From Paenibacillus aceris (GTDB lineage Bacteria; Bacillota; Bacilli; Paenibacillales; NBRC-103111): a DNA stretch of 64,000 bases. The notes under the pieces are model-generated. The model did no database searches, was not told the origin of the DNA, and saw nothing but the letters and a program-made list of their open reading frames with translations. The translations under genes and the position numbers were made by a program. Of the stretch, positions 25,054 to 33,443 are shown in pieces. Where the stretch lies: positions 186,001 through 250,000 of the forward strand of contig NZ_JAGGKV010000006.1 of assembly GCF_017874035.1 (NCBI RefSeq), written 5' to 3'. Numbering within the stretch: position 1 is the stretch's first letter; every line of letters begins with the position of its first letter.

Positions 25054-25983
25054 ATGCGTAAAGATGGGCAAGCTACGTTCCAAGTTCGCTTCAAGCGCGA
25101 TTTTGTGCTCAATAAATATCTATACCTGATGATGGTGCCCGTACTGGTCTACTATATTATCTTCCACTATGCGCCGATGTATGGAGCTCTGATTGCATTC
25201 AAGGAGTATACCCCGAATAAAGGTATTTTGGGCAGCGCATGGGTCGGCTTCCAGCACTTTAATGATTTCTTCAGTTCCTATTATTTCTGGCGGATTCTCA
25301 AAAACACCGTGATCATCTCGCTATACTCCCTATGCTTTGAGTTCCCTGCTCCTATTATTTTGGCGATTCTGATCAATGAGTTGACGAATAAAAGATTTCA
25401 GCGTTTCGTGCAAACGGTCACCTACATGCCGTATTTTATTTCATTGATCGTTATTGCCGGGATGATCAAAGATTTTACGAATAATGGCGGACTAATCAAT
25501 AACTTACTGACTCATTTTGGCGCCAGCGATACGGCGATGCTGCAGAAGCCTGAGATGTTCCGGACCATCTATATTTTATCGGAAATTTGGCAGAAAATTG
25601 GGTGGGAGTCCATCATTTATTTAGCGGCTCTCATGGGGATCGATCAAGAGCAGTATGAAGCGGCGAAAATAGACGGAGCCAGCAGACTAAAGCAGGTCTG
25701 GCATATTACCCTGCCGGGTATTCTTCCGACGATCGCCATCATGTTCATTCTGCGTATGGGGAATTTATTGAATGTTGGCTTCGAGAAAATTATTTTGCTT
25801 TACAATCCGAGCACGTACGATACGGCTGACGTTATTTCTTCCTTCGTTTATCGAAAAGGATTGATTGAATTCGGTTGGAGCTACAGCTCCGCCGTTGGCT
25901 TGTTCAATTCCGTCATCAATCTGGCATTGCTTATTGCCGCGAATAAAATCAGTAAAAAAGTTAGCCAAAGCAGCTTATGGTGA
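25054..25983 (+). CDS. Sugar ABC transporter permease, LplB type
   Basis: This 309-residue inner-membrane permease of the MalF/LplB kind has six helices. The segment KNTVIISLYSLCFEFPAPIILAIL opens the conserved core, and the EAA-type loop is seen as EQYEAAKIDGASRLKQVWHITLPGI, which contacts the ATPase. AAAGGAGAG supports the ATG. It pairs with the next gene to form the membrane channel. Confidence 0.92.
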   Translation: MRKDGQATFQVRFKRDFVLNKYLYLMMVPVLVYYIIFHYAPMYGALIAFKEYTPNKGILGSAWVGFQHFNDFFSSYYFWRILKNTVIISLYSLCFEFPAPIILAILINELTNKRFQRFVQTVTYMPYFISLIVIAGMIKDFTNNGGLINNLLTHFGASDTAMLQKPEMFRTIYILSEIWQKIGWESIIYLAALMGIDQEQYEAAKIDGASRLKQVWHITLPGILPTIAIMFILRMGNLLNVGFEKIILLYNPSTYDTADVISSFVYRKGLIEFGWSYSSAVGLFNSVINLALLIAANKISKKVSQSSLW

Positions 25984-25999
25984 GAAAGGAGGGACTGAA

Positions 26000-26875
26000 G
26001 TGAAAACCAGCTACTCGGACAAAGCGTTCACTACCATCATCCATATTGTATTGCTCGCGCTTGTTATCGTTACGTTGTATCCGCTTCTCTACGTCACCCT
26101 CGCTTCCATCAGCGACGCGGGGCAATTGATTACCCATAAAGGCTTTCTGTTTAAGCCATTGGGCTTCAGCATTGAAGCTTACAAGAGCGTTTTTAACAAC
26201 CCTGCTATTCTCAAAGGTTACCGGAATACGCTGTTCATCCTGGTATTCGGTGTCACAACCAACCTTATCGTCACCTCATTAGGCGCTTATGTCCTTTCAC
26301 GGAAAAATGTGATGTGGAACAATGTGTTTATCTTCATCGTCGTCATCACGATGTTTTTCAGCGGCGGACTCATACCGCTCTATCTTGTGGTCAAAGGCGT
26401 AGGCTTAATCGACTCGCTGTGGGCTACGATTCTGCCTTTTGCCGTAAACACCTTTAATTTGATAATAATGCGTACTGCCTTTATGGCCGTGCCTGAAAGC
26501 CTTGAGGAATCTGCAAAAATGGACGGGGCCAATCATTTTGTCATCCTGTTCCGCATCATCATCCCGCTCTCCATGCCTGTTATTGCCGTGATGATTCTCT
26601 ATTATGCTGTCGAAAAGTGGAATGGTTGGTTCTACGCTTCCATCTTCCTGAAAGATCGTGAACTCTACCCGCTTCAGCTCACCTTAAGGGAAATTCTGAT
26701 CTCGAATAACACCGACTCCATGTCGACCGGTGCCAATGCGGCCGATCAATTCCAAATCGGGGAAACGATTAAATATGCGACAATCATGGTAGCTTCCGTA
26801 CCGATTCTCATTTTGTACCCTTTCGTGCAAAAGTATTTCGTCAAAGGCGTCATGATCGGCGCTGTCAAAGGGTAA
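26000..26875 (+). CDS. Sugar ABC transporter permease, LplC type
   Basis: This 291-residue permease of the MalG/LplC kind starts at GTG 26000 with AAAGGAGGG upstream, 16 bp after the previous gene; the open frame back to 25865 is only overlap with that gene. It has six helices and the loop ESLEESAKMDGANHFVILFRIIIPLS, the EAA motif. The long LKDRELYPLQLTLREILI segment near residue 220 is typical of LplC. It completes the importer. Confidence 0.92.
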   Translation: MKTSYSDKAFTTIIHIVLLALVIVTLYPLLYVTLASISDAGQLITHKGFLFKPLGFSIEAYKSVFNNPAILKGYRNTLFILVFGVTTNLIVTSLGAYVLSRKNVMWNNVFIFIVVITMFFSGGLIPLYLVVKGVGLIDSLWATILPFAVNTFNLIIMRTAFMAVPESLEESAKMDGANHFVILFRIIIPLSMPVIAVMILYYAVEKWNGWFYASIFLKDRELYPLQLTLREILISNNTDSMSTGANAADQFQIGETIKYATIMVASVPILILYPFVQKYFVKGVMIGAVKG

Positions 26876-26901
26876 TATCGTAATATCGCTGAAAACGAAT
26901 T

Positions 26902-26938
26902 CGCCGCCCGCCTCTTCCTTGAGGAGGCGGCGTTTTTT
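26902..26938 (+). terminator. Terminator of the sugar ABC operon
   Basis: A very GC-rich stem (CGCCGCC and GCCTC against GAGGAGGCGGCG) runs into six T residues, 27 bp after the last permease. Confidence 0.92.
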
Positions 26939-27045
26939 CATTCCCCGCTTACTTTTGGAAGTTTTAGGCAATAGCAGTTTCTCGTAACAAACTTGGCCAT
27001 ACACTATAGGACCACAGTGTTACTCATTTGAGAGGAGGGGCCATC

Positions 27046-27240
27046 ATGAAAGTTGATCTAGGATGCGGCAAGCATAAGCATAGGCATTTTTTTGGAATAG
27101 ATCGTATTGACGGCCCGGAAGTGGACATGGTTTGCAATATCAATGACGGCATTCCACTGCCTGAGAATTCCGTTGAATTTGTTATGGCAAGCCGTAGTCT
27201 GCCTTATGTCAACGATCTCCTTGCCGTCATGTACTGTTGA
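27046..27240 (+). pseudogene. N-terminal fragment of a class I methyltransferase
   Basis: Sixty-four codons start at an ATG with GAGGAGGGG. The sequence MKVDLGCGKHKHRHFFGID is the SAM-binding motif I, with Asp of FGIDRIDG as the acidic motif II, and PENSVEFVMASRSLPYVNDL reaches the motif IV region. It then stops abruptly; intact relatives continue for about 100 more residues. The break coincides with the start of scrambled DUF11 sequence, so this is a truncated remnant and not a functional enzyme. Confidence 0.75.
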
Positions 27241-27445
27241 CCGCTTCAATGCCGCTATTGGTGACAACAACCGTGTACGTAATCGTATCGCCAATGATCG
27301 CGTCGATAACATCGGTGCTCTTCACGACTCTAACATCCGGCGAGGATGACAATTCACCGGTAGCGAGCTCTCTGTATGTCGGGATTATGCCAGTAAAAAG
27401 CCAAATGATTGTAACGTTCCTAGTAACCGTAAACGCCGTTGCCAT
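27227..27445 (-). pseudogene. DUF11 repeat fragment, inverted
   Basis: The reverse strand reads VRVVKSTDVIDAIIGDTITY followed by TVVVTNSGIEAVNST, an unmistakable N-terminal half of a DUF11 (isopeptide or Ig-like surface repeat) domain. It stops at 27227. The C-terminal half of such a domain continues on the opposite strand from about 27370. The recognisable part is roughly 27240-27345. Confidence 0.65.
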
Positions 27446-27971
27446 CTCTGCAGAACAGTCGTTGCTTACGAGCCATGCTGAGGTGTTATATCAGTTCCGG
27501 CTGCCGGATGACCGCGTTGTCTCCGATACTGTGCTGTCCAATACTGTAAGCGTCGAGTTATTACGGCCGATGGTAGCCATCGTGATTCTTGCAAGTCCCG
27601 CTATTGCCGAGCCTGGAGAAGCCGTCTATTACCGGATTCGTGTTTCCAACACAGGCAACCTTGCGGCAAGCATCATGTTCCTTCACGATTGGATTTCCCC
27701 ACTGACGACGCTGATCCCAGATACTCTGCGAATCAACGATGCTCAGATGAACCAATCGCTAAGTTCGTCTCAACCTTTGTCACTCGGTGTAATTCCTCCT
27801 CAAACCACAACGGAAATCACATATACATCTGTGATCCTTCTTCGACCGAATACAAAGCGCATTCCGCTTAGAGCGTCTGCCAATTATGTGTACCAGGTCA
27901 ATGGTCCCGTTCACACAGGCACTGCGCTTTCCAATGAAGCTGTCATTCGCATTGAGGAAGCCGAAGAATGA
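27237..27971 (+). pseudogene. DUF11-domain surface protein remnant, rearranged 5' end
   Basis: The frame is open from TTG 27237, but only the part from about 27370 looks like protein: GIMPVKSQMIVTFLVTVNAV resembles the end of one DUF11 domain, QFRLPDDRVVSDTVLSNTVS its final strands, and MVAIVILASPAIAEPGEAVYYRIRVSNTGN (shown in part) starts a complete second domain that ends at VIRIEEAEE. The first 45 codons are the complement of an inverted DUF11 piece. No signal peptide or sorting signal is present. It could still be expressed, but more likely is decaying. Confidence 0.65.
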
Positions 27972-28006
27972 AAAAAAGCCGGGGGCATCCAGCCACCCCG
28001 GCTTTC
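27971..28006. terminator. Bidirectional terminator
   Basis: AAAGCCGGGG pairs with CCCCGGCTTT. The reverse strand ends in seven T residues, serving the GH2 gene, and the plus strand ends in TTTCTCTT. Confidence 0.88.
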
Positions 28007-28008
28007 TC

Positions 28009-29766
28009 TTATTTACGATCATTGATCGCTTTAACCCATTCAACCGGAATTTTCGGCTTCCGGTCATAAGTGAGCAAGCCGTTTATTTCCTGCTCCACAT
28101 CTGTTAATTGCGTATAACAATAACCTTGTACAACACCAGAATTCAGCAACGGACGTATGACGGCTCGCAGCTTTTGCTCATAGTCTTCATCGTTATCCGC
28201 GCCCGAGTACCCCCAGCCTTCCCAGTCGCTCTTTTTGTAGGCTATGCCGCCAAACTCGGTAACAAGGATCGGTTGATCTTCGTATGGGAAGCCCTCCACA
28301 AAGAGGCGGCGGTTAGCCGGCATTGCATGAACAGCTTTCTCCTTTGAGCTGTAACGCTCTTGCAGCACCTCTTCCCGCCACTCATAATCATGGATGGCGA
28401 ACAAGTCCGTTTTCACCAGCTCCCAACCGTCATTGGAGATGACGGGACGCATGGGATCGAGAGATTTGGTCAAATGATACATGGTCAGCGCGTGCTGCTG
28501 CTGTCTTTTATCGATTTGAATATTGGGAACTCCCCAACTTTCATTCAGAGGGACCCAAGCAATGATCGAAGGATGGTTATAATCGCGTTCGACAGACGCT
28601 TGCCACTCTTTTGTAAACCGTCCTACATACTTTTCCGTATATTCATAAGCATTCGCCGCCTCGCTCCAAACGACAAGACCGAGCTGATCGCACCAGTACA
28701 AATATCTGGGATCTTCCAGTTTCTGATGCTTGCGGGCGCCGTTAAAGCCCATCGCTTTCGTCAGCTCAACATCCTGCTTAATCGCCTCATCACTAGGCGG
28801 CGTCAAATTTCCGTCCGGGAAATAGCCTTGATCCAGCACCATTTTCAGAAAGTAAGGACGATTGTTGAGACAAAGCTTGCCATTCTCGATTGAAACCTTG
28901 CGCATCCCGAAATAGCTGGTCACGACATCAACCGCTTGTTCATCGATCAACAGGGTGAATGTAACATCATATAAATTCGGATGTTCCGGCGTCCACCAAC
29001 CGCCAAGTCCATGATCGTTAAAATCGTTCAAACGAACCTTTCTAGCGCCTGTGCTGTCTTTCAGCAAATAAGTGTCCTCCGAAACCAGCTCGCCTTTATA
29101 GGTAATTTCAACCTTCACCTGCTGCTTAACCTGCGGTTTAGAGACTTCAATGAAAAATTGGAATTCCACCTGCTTTTCATCGATATCCGGGGTGATTTTC
29201 ACTTTATCCAAATAGGCGTCGGCAGATACCGCTTCCATCCATACCGTTTGCCAAATGCCTGTCGTGCGTGTATAGAAAATGCTTGCCGAATCCGAAAGCC
29301 AGTACTGCTTCCCTCTGGGAAGCGTCACATCCCGGCTGTAATCGACGGCTTTGACAACCAATGTATTCTTCCCATCCTCCAGGGCATCGGTAATATCCGC
29401 ATGAAACGGTGTATGTCCGCCTTCATGCACAGCTACCAAGTTGCCGTTTACCCAAACGGAAGCATCGTAATCAACCGCCCCAAAGTGGAGCAAAATCCGC
29501 TTATTTGCAAATGCATCCGGAATGACCAACTCTCTGCGGTACCACACAACATCATGAAATTCATTGCTGCCGATACCGCTTAGCTTACTTTGAAAAGCGA
29601 ATGGGACTTGAATCGTTTTGGATAGTGCTTTATTCCCTAAATGCCACTTCTCTTTGCTGCCAATGCGTTCATCATCAAATTCAAACTCCCAATCGCCATT
29701 CAGGTTCATCCAACTGTCTCGTACAAATTGAGGTCTTGGGTATTCTGCTCGGGGTTGATTAGTCAT
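28009..29766 (-). CDS. Glycoside hydrolase family 2 enzyme
   Basis: This 585-residue cytoplasmic enzyme has the GH2 layout: jelly-roll sugar-binding domain (residues 15-180, with VPFAFQSKLSGIG and RRELVIP), an immunoglobulin-like domain (about 185-290) and a TIM barrel (from about 300). The acid/base Glu409 is in VPLNESWG and the nucleophile is near Glu504 in PILVTEFGG. NGARKHQKLEDPRYLYWCD is the GH2 signature 1 region. Beta-galactosidase, beta-glucuronidase and beta-mannosidase activities cannot be separated by eye; the short length favours a glucuronidase- or galactosidase-like enzyme. It has its own promoter region with a 12-bp direct repeat. Confidence 0.88.
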   Translation of the reverse strand: MTNQPRAEYPRPQFVRDSWMNLNGDWEFEFDDERIGSKEKWHLGNKALSKTIQVPFAFQSKLSGIGSNEFHDVVWYRRELVIPDAFANKRILLHFGAVDYDASVWVNGNLVAVHEGGHTPFHADITDALEDGKNTLVVKAVDYSRDVTLPRGKQYWLSDSASIFYTRTTGIWQTVWMEAVSADAYLDKVKITPDIDEKQVEFQFFIEVSKPQVKQQVKVEITYKGELVSEDTYLLKDSTGARKVRLNDFNDHGLGGWWTPEHPNLYDVTFTLLIDEQAVDVVTSYFGMRKVSIENGKLCLNNRPYFLKMVLDQGYFPDGNLTPPSDEAIKQDVELTKAMGFNGARKHQKLEDPRYLYWCDQLGLVVWSEAANAYEYTEKYVGRFTKEWQASVERDYNHPSIIAWVPLNESWGVPNIQIDKRQQQHALTMYHLTKSLDPMRPVISNDGWELVKTDLFAIHDYEWREEVLQERYSSKEKAVHAMPANRRLFVEGFPYEDQPILVTEFGGIAYKKSDWEGWGYSGADNDEDYEQKLRAVIRPLLNSGVVQGYCYTQLTDVEQEINGLLTYDRKPKIPVEWVKAINDRK

Positions 29767-29788
29767 GGGTAACAGCTACCTCCATAAT

Positions 29789-29813
29789 GTTAATTAATAA
29801 GTTAATTAAATAA
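29789..29813. repeat. 12-bp direct repeat before the GH2 gene
   Basis: GTTAATTAATAA at 29789 is followed at once by GTTAATTAAATAA at 29801. The repeat lies 23-47 bp before the start codon, where the promoter core or an operator would be. Confidence 0.5.
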
Positions 29814-29898
29814 GTCGAATACAACTAAGACTATTATCATCCGAAGCCGAATAACTGTCAATACATGTTATTCAATTAACTCTTGGGTTACACAAAAC

Positions 29899-29940
29899 AA
29901 AAAAAGAACGAAACAGGAGTAATTCCTGCATCGTCCCTTT
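29899..29940 (-). terminator. Terminator of the 92-residue protein gene
   Basis: GGACGATGCAGGA pairs imperfectly with TCCTGTTTCGTTC and the reverse strand ends in seven T residues, just after the stop. Confidence 0.8.
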
Positions 29941-29942
29941 CC

Positions 29943-30221
29943 TTAATCCATGTATCCGGCGAATCCATGCTGCATCAAGTACGCCATTTCCGCTTCCAAA
30001 ATGGTGTCCACCGCCAGCTCCGTTAATTTCACATCCGGCCTGCTCAGAATATGATCGATCAACTCGTCGCTGTCGATGTCTACTTCCCCTTTAGCATTTT
30101 CTTCGGCTTTGAGTATGTACGCTTTCTCGTACTTTAGCACGAGCTCTATTTGCTTCGTATCTGCCTTTGATTTTTCAGCGATAAAACGGATAAGCTCTTG
30201 TTCATTTAATTCCTTGCTCAT
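29943..30221 (-). CDS. Small helical protein of unknown function
   Basis: This 92-residue acidic protein is predicted to be all helical and cytoplasmic. Two stretches resemble each other: IELVLKYEKAYILKAE at about residues 25-40 and AVDTILEAEMAYLMQ at about 71-85, each with an E-x-AY core, which suggests an internal duplication. I do not recognise a family. AGGAGATG lies before the ATG and a terminator follows, so it is a genuine single-gene unit. It lies between the GH2 gene and the divergent DUF2339 gene. Confidence 0.7.
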   Translation of the reverse strand: MSKELNEQELIRFIAEKSKADTKQIELVLKYEKAYILKAEENAKGEVDIDSDELIDHILSRPDVKLTELAVDTILEAEMAYLMQHGFAGYMD

Positions 30222-30380
30222 GATGGGTCATCTCCTATTGTCCTATTCGTGTTTATAACTATTGTAACATAGTTGTCCCACTTTTTATTTGTCGCACCGC
30301 ATACACGTGTTGCCCGCCTCATGTTAACATAGAAAGAGATGGAAAAACATACCTAAAACACAAACAATAAGGGGGCTAAT

Positions 30381-32069
30381 ATGGATCTAGAACTACGCGT
30401 AGCCGCTTTGGAAAAAAAGGTTAAAGAACTTGAGCAACTCCTAGACCATGCGCTGGATCGAAAAAAGGCCTCGGAATCTCAGTTGTCAGATTGGCCGCCT
30501 CCTGAAGCGGAACGATCACAGCCGTCTCCTCCGCATCGAGATACCAAGCCCAAGCTGCCCACTCCCGCTCCCCCGAGAGATTGGGAGCATTTAATCGCCC
30601 GCATCTGGCTGCCGCGCATATTTATCATCGTCTTCCTGCTAGGCGTTCTCTGGGGCTTTACAGCTGCCGTGAGTGCCGGGATTATCACTGAACCGGTGCG
30701 TTGTATTCTGGGAATCGCAGCCGCAGGTCTTATGTATTGGCAAGGGGAAGCGCAAATGCGCCGCACGCGTACAGCGCTGGGGCAAGTGCTGCTCGGCGGA
30801 GCGAGCGGGGTTCTGATGCTGTCGCTTTTCGCGGCGCATATGCTCTTTGAGCTCCTCCCCTCTTTACTTGCGTTTGTTCTATACATACTTTCTATTGCAG
30901 TGAGCGTGTTTACAGCTATTCGCCACCGATCTCAGGCACTCATGATCATCACCCTGCTCGCCGGTTATCTTGTTCCGTTCATGGTCGACTCCGCACATCC
31001 AAATATATGGATATTTGCTGGTTATGAGGGTCTTTTTTCCATGGCCATGATGCTGCTCTCCTTGCGGTATTCCTTCCGCGGTGCTTATTATACCGCCTTT
31101 GGCGTACTCCATCTGCCGCTGCTCATTTCGACCCTATTCACTCATGATGCGAATGACCGTCCCGCTCTGCTCACCATTGTCGTCTTGCAGCATCTGCTCC
31201 TTTTCGGAATTGGGCTTCTGCGATCGGAGGACAGCCGAATCGGACAGCGTATCACTTTGTTCTTAAGCTTTGGTCTGCTTGCGGCGTGGACATACGGATT
31301 GTACGGTACTTCATCCGGAGATAGGCACCTCTATGAGTGGATGCTCGCCCTATGGTCGATTTTGTATCTCGGCACATCCTTCTTGCTTTACCGGCAAAAA
31401 CGTGCTTTCTATGTACAACTTTCGATCGCAACCTTCAGTATTTTCCTATGGCTTATTTACATCCTTCATGCCGACCAAGCCGGATCAGCGCTGCTAGTCG
31501 AAGGCGGGATAGCTCTCTATCTGGGCATCCGTTTCCACAGCAGAATGCAGCAAATCAGCGGTGCTCTCACCTATTTCATCGGGATGCTGTTTGTATTCGC
31601 CCATCCCATCCATCACATAGGATCCAATGAGTCATTCGGTTGGCTGGTGCTCGTGGCCACCATTTGCGGCCTCTATGCCGTCTTTCGTTCTTCTGCCCGG
31701 AAAGGCATTGTATCGGTGCAATTCCCTCTGTTATTGCTATGGATGGCATTCATTCTGCTGCTTATCTACGTCTCCCAGTTAACGAATGTCCTAACTAACG
31801 GGCTGGGAGTCGGCTACCAACATCTTATCCTCTCAGGGGTCTGGGCGGTATACGCCGTGCTTCTCATTATTGCAGGACTGTTTGTGCGGCGGGCGAAGGC
31901 GCGTCTGATCGGCATCCTTTTCTTATTCGTTACTTTGCTCAAAATCATTTTCATTGATTTACCTGACGTATCGACCGCCATCCGTGCCATCCTTTTTATC
32001 GGACTTGGGGCTATAGGAGTTGGGATTTCCAGGTTGTTTTATAAACGTAAGGAAACTAAAGATTGTTGA
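30381..32069 (+). CDS. DUF2339 multi-pass membrane protein
   Basis: This 562-residue protein has an N-terminal coiled coil (residues 1-35, LELRVAALEKKVKELEQLL), a Pro-rich linker, and then about 15-16 hydrophobic helices starting at RIFIIVFLLGVLWGFTAAV. The first membrane segments carry the DUF2339 pattern (LGIAAAGLMYWQG, LLGGASGVLMLSLFAAH). Function is unknown; the family is found across bacteria. GGGGG before the ATG is a fair ribosome-binding site. It is monocistronic, with a terminator 11 bp after the stop. Confidence 0.85.
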   Translation: MDLELRVAALEKKVKELEQLLDHALDRKKASESQLSDWPPPEAERSQPSPPHRDTKPKLPTPAPPRDWEHLIARIWLPRIFIIVFLLGVLWGFTAAVSAGIITEPVRCILGIAAAGLMYWQGEAQMRRTRTALGQVLLGGASGVLMLSLFAAHMLFELLPSLLAFVLYILSIAVSVFTAIRHRSQALMIITLLAGYLVPFMVDSAHPNIWIFAGYEGLFSMAMMLLSLRYSFRGAYYTAFGVLHLPLLISTLFTHDANDRPALLTIVVLQHLLLFGIGLLRSEDSRIGQRITLFLSFGLLAAWTYGLYGTSSGDRHLYEWMLALWSILYLGTSFLLYRQKRAFYVQLSIATFSIFLWLIYILHADQAGSALLVEGGIALYLGIRFHSRMQQISGALTYFIGMLFVFAHPIHHIGSNESFGWLVLVATICGLYAVFRSSARKGIVSVQFPLLLLWMAFILLLIYVSQLTNVLTNGLGVGYQHLILSGVWAVYAVLLIIAGLFVRRAKARLIGILFLFVTLLKIIFIDLPDVSTAIRAILFIGLGAIGVGISRLFYKRKETKDC

Positions 32070-32080
32070 CTTAACCTACA

Positions 32081-32120
32081 AACCTTCACTCCACTACCTC
32101 GTGGATGTGAAGGTTTTTTT
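32081..32120 (+). terminator. DUF2339 gene terminator
   Basis: AACCTTCACTCCAC pairs with GTGGATGTGAAGGTT with one mismatch, followed by seven T residues. Confidence 0.9.
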
Positions 32121-32277
32121 CATTTTTGGGGGGACATAATAGAATGTGAACTTTCCTTGAAATCATTGCATTACCCCTAAAAATAGCGTATATTCTAGTC
32201 TTGCATATAAAATTTTAAATATATTATGTATTTTTTTACAAATACATACATTCATATGATGAAGAGGTGTATCAGTC

Positions 32278-32829
32278 ATGATTTTGAAAAAAACAGCTGC
32301 AGGCGTGATCCTGCTTACGATGATGGTTACCGGAGCAGCCTGCTCCTCAGCACCGAAAAATACAACAACAAGCCCTGCTCCAACGACTAGCGCTGCTGCT
32401 TCACCGCAAGCAACCGCCGAAACTCAGGACGCTGTCAATATGAAAGGCTATATCAGTGCCAGAATTGCACAAGAGAAAGTGGGCTTCCTCTTCGGAGAAG
32501 CGAAATCCAAAGATGGTAAGCTTATTCTTAACCCTATCGCAGCTGATAGCAAAGAGAAAGCTGTCAAATTCCTTTCCAGCTATTTCGATGCGGCGATGGC
32601 CGATAAATTAGCAGCTCACTACTTGACTGAGCAGAAGGCAGACGGAGCCATTGTAACGAGCCCAGCCGAGTTCTTCCCGACTAACCTGTTGAATACATCC
32701 AAAGCGGATATCACGTTCGATGCGGCGAATACAGCGGATCAAGTCAAATTCACGACCAAAGACGGCGCGACCTACACGACCAAAAAAGTAAACGACAAAT
32801 TCGTTGTCACTGACGCAGCGAAAAAATAA
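32278..32829 (+). CDS. Lipoprotein of unknown function
   Basis: This 183-residue secreted lipoprotein has a signal peptide with lipobox VTGAAC (Cys22), a Thr/Ser/Pro/Ala-rich linker to about residue 52, and a folded domain of about 130 residues. The domain alternates predicted helices (AVKFLSSYFDAAMADKLAAHY) with late beta strands (KFTTKDGATYTTKKVNDKFVV, shown in part). I do not recognise a family; its shape recalls DL-endopeptidase inhibitors or SBP-like stalk proteins, but that is not evidence. GAGGTG lies before the ATG and an AT-rich promoter region before that. Confidence 0.75.
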   Translation: MILKKTAAGVILLTMMVTGAACSSAPKNTTTSPAPTTSAAASPQATAETQDAVNMKGYISARIAQEKVGFLFGEAKSKDGKLILNPIAADSKEKAVKFLSSYFDAAMADKLAAHYLTEQKADGAIVTSPAEFFPTNLLNTSKADITFDAANTADQVKFTTKDGATYTTKKVNDKFVVTDAAKK

Positions 32830-32842
32830 GTTCAACCTAAAT

Positions 32843-32880
32843 GAACAGGCGAATGCGATATTCGACCTGTTCTTTTTTCT
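32843..32880 (+). terminator. Lipoprotein gene terminator
   Basis: GAACAGG and GAAT pair with ATTC and CCTGTTC, followed by TTTTTTCTTTT. A second hairpin without a T run (ACCTAGCC/GGCTAGGT) follows near 32910-32928. Confidence 0.88.
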
Positions 32881-33106
32881 TTTGCATGTCCGGGAAGACG
32901 CACGAAAAACCTAGCCTGCGGCTAGGTCCTTGTCTTGTTCGAGCATGGGGAGGGAAGTGGTTATTGGGATCCAACCGGACGCTTTCGCTTTGCCACCCCA
33001 TATCCATTCCCTTTTTGTTCTGCTTTTTGCTACCTCTGCATAAGGCTGGATACATCGTCATGCTACATACGCTTATCCCAAACATGGATGCCCCGCCATA
33101 AATAGG

Positions 33107-33284
33107 GGAACTCCGTTCCCTTATTTATGTGCAAATAGCCGAATTTCGCGGGTTTGGGGGAACTACAGGCTCTTATTCAACCTCCATCCTCCAACTATGT
33201 GTCAAAATGGCGAAGTAGCGGACCCTAGTTCCCTTTCCTTCACGCAAAGGGATCTTTTTGGCAAAATAGCGGCCTGTCAGTTCC
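33107..33284. repeat. 51-bp-unit inverted array, copy C
   Basis: Forward units begin with GGAAC at 33107 and 33159, and reverse units end with GTTCC at 33228-33232 and 33280-33284; both spacings are 52 bp. The inner reverse unit has GAAGTAGCGGACCCTAGTTCC (last 19: AGTAGCGGACCCTAGTTCC). It lies in the 614 bp between convergent genes, which otherwise hold only terminators and unstructured sequence. Confidence 0.78.
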
Positions 33285-33290
33285 CCTATC

Positions 33291-33325
33291 AAAAAAGAGA
33301 CCCACAGCAACGGGCTGCGGGTCTT
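33291..33325 (-). terminator. Likely terminator of the lipoprotein/membrane protein pair
   Basis: AGACCCACAGC pairs with GCTGCGGGTCT and the reverse strand continues CTTTTTTG. It is about 120 bp after the stop at 33444 and abuts the copy C repeat. Confidence 0.75.
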
Positions 33326-33443
33326 AAGGTATATATATTTTAAAGGGGGTCGAGTTCTAGTATAAGCCTGTTTCATTAAAAGCAGATGAAAAACACATTT
33401 CTTTTTGATTACAAATTACTGTAGACATTGTAATAAAACGGTA

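Noticed and set aside
27237..27360. The first 45 codons of the DUF11 open frame as genuine N-terminal protein
   Set aside because: They are the complement of a recognisable DUF11 segment on the other strand and contain no signal peptide.
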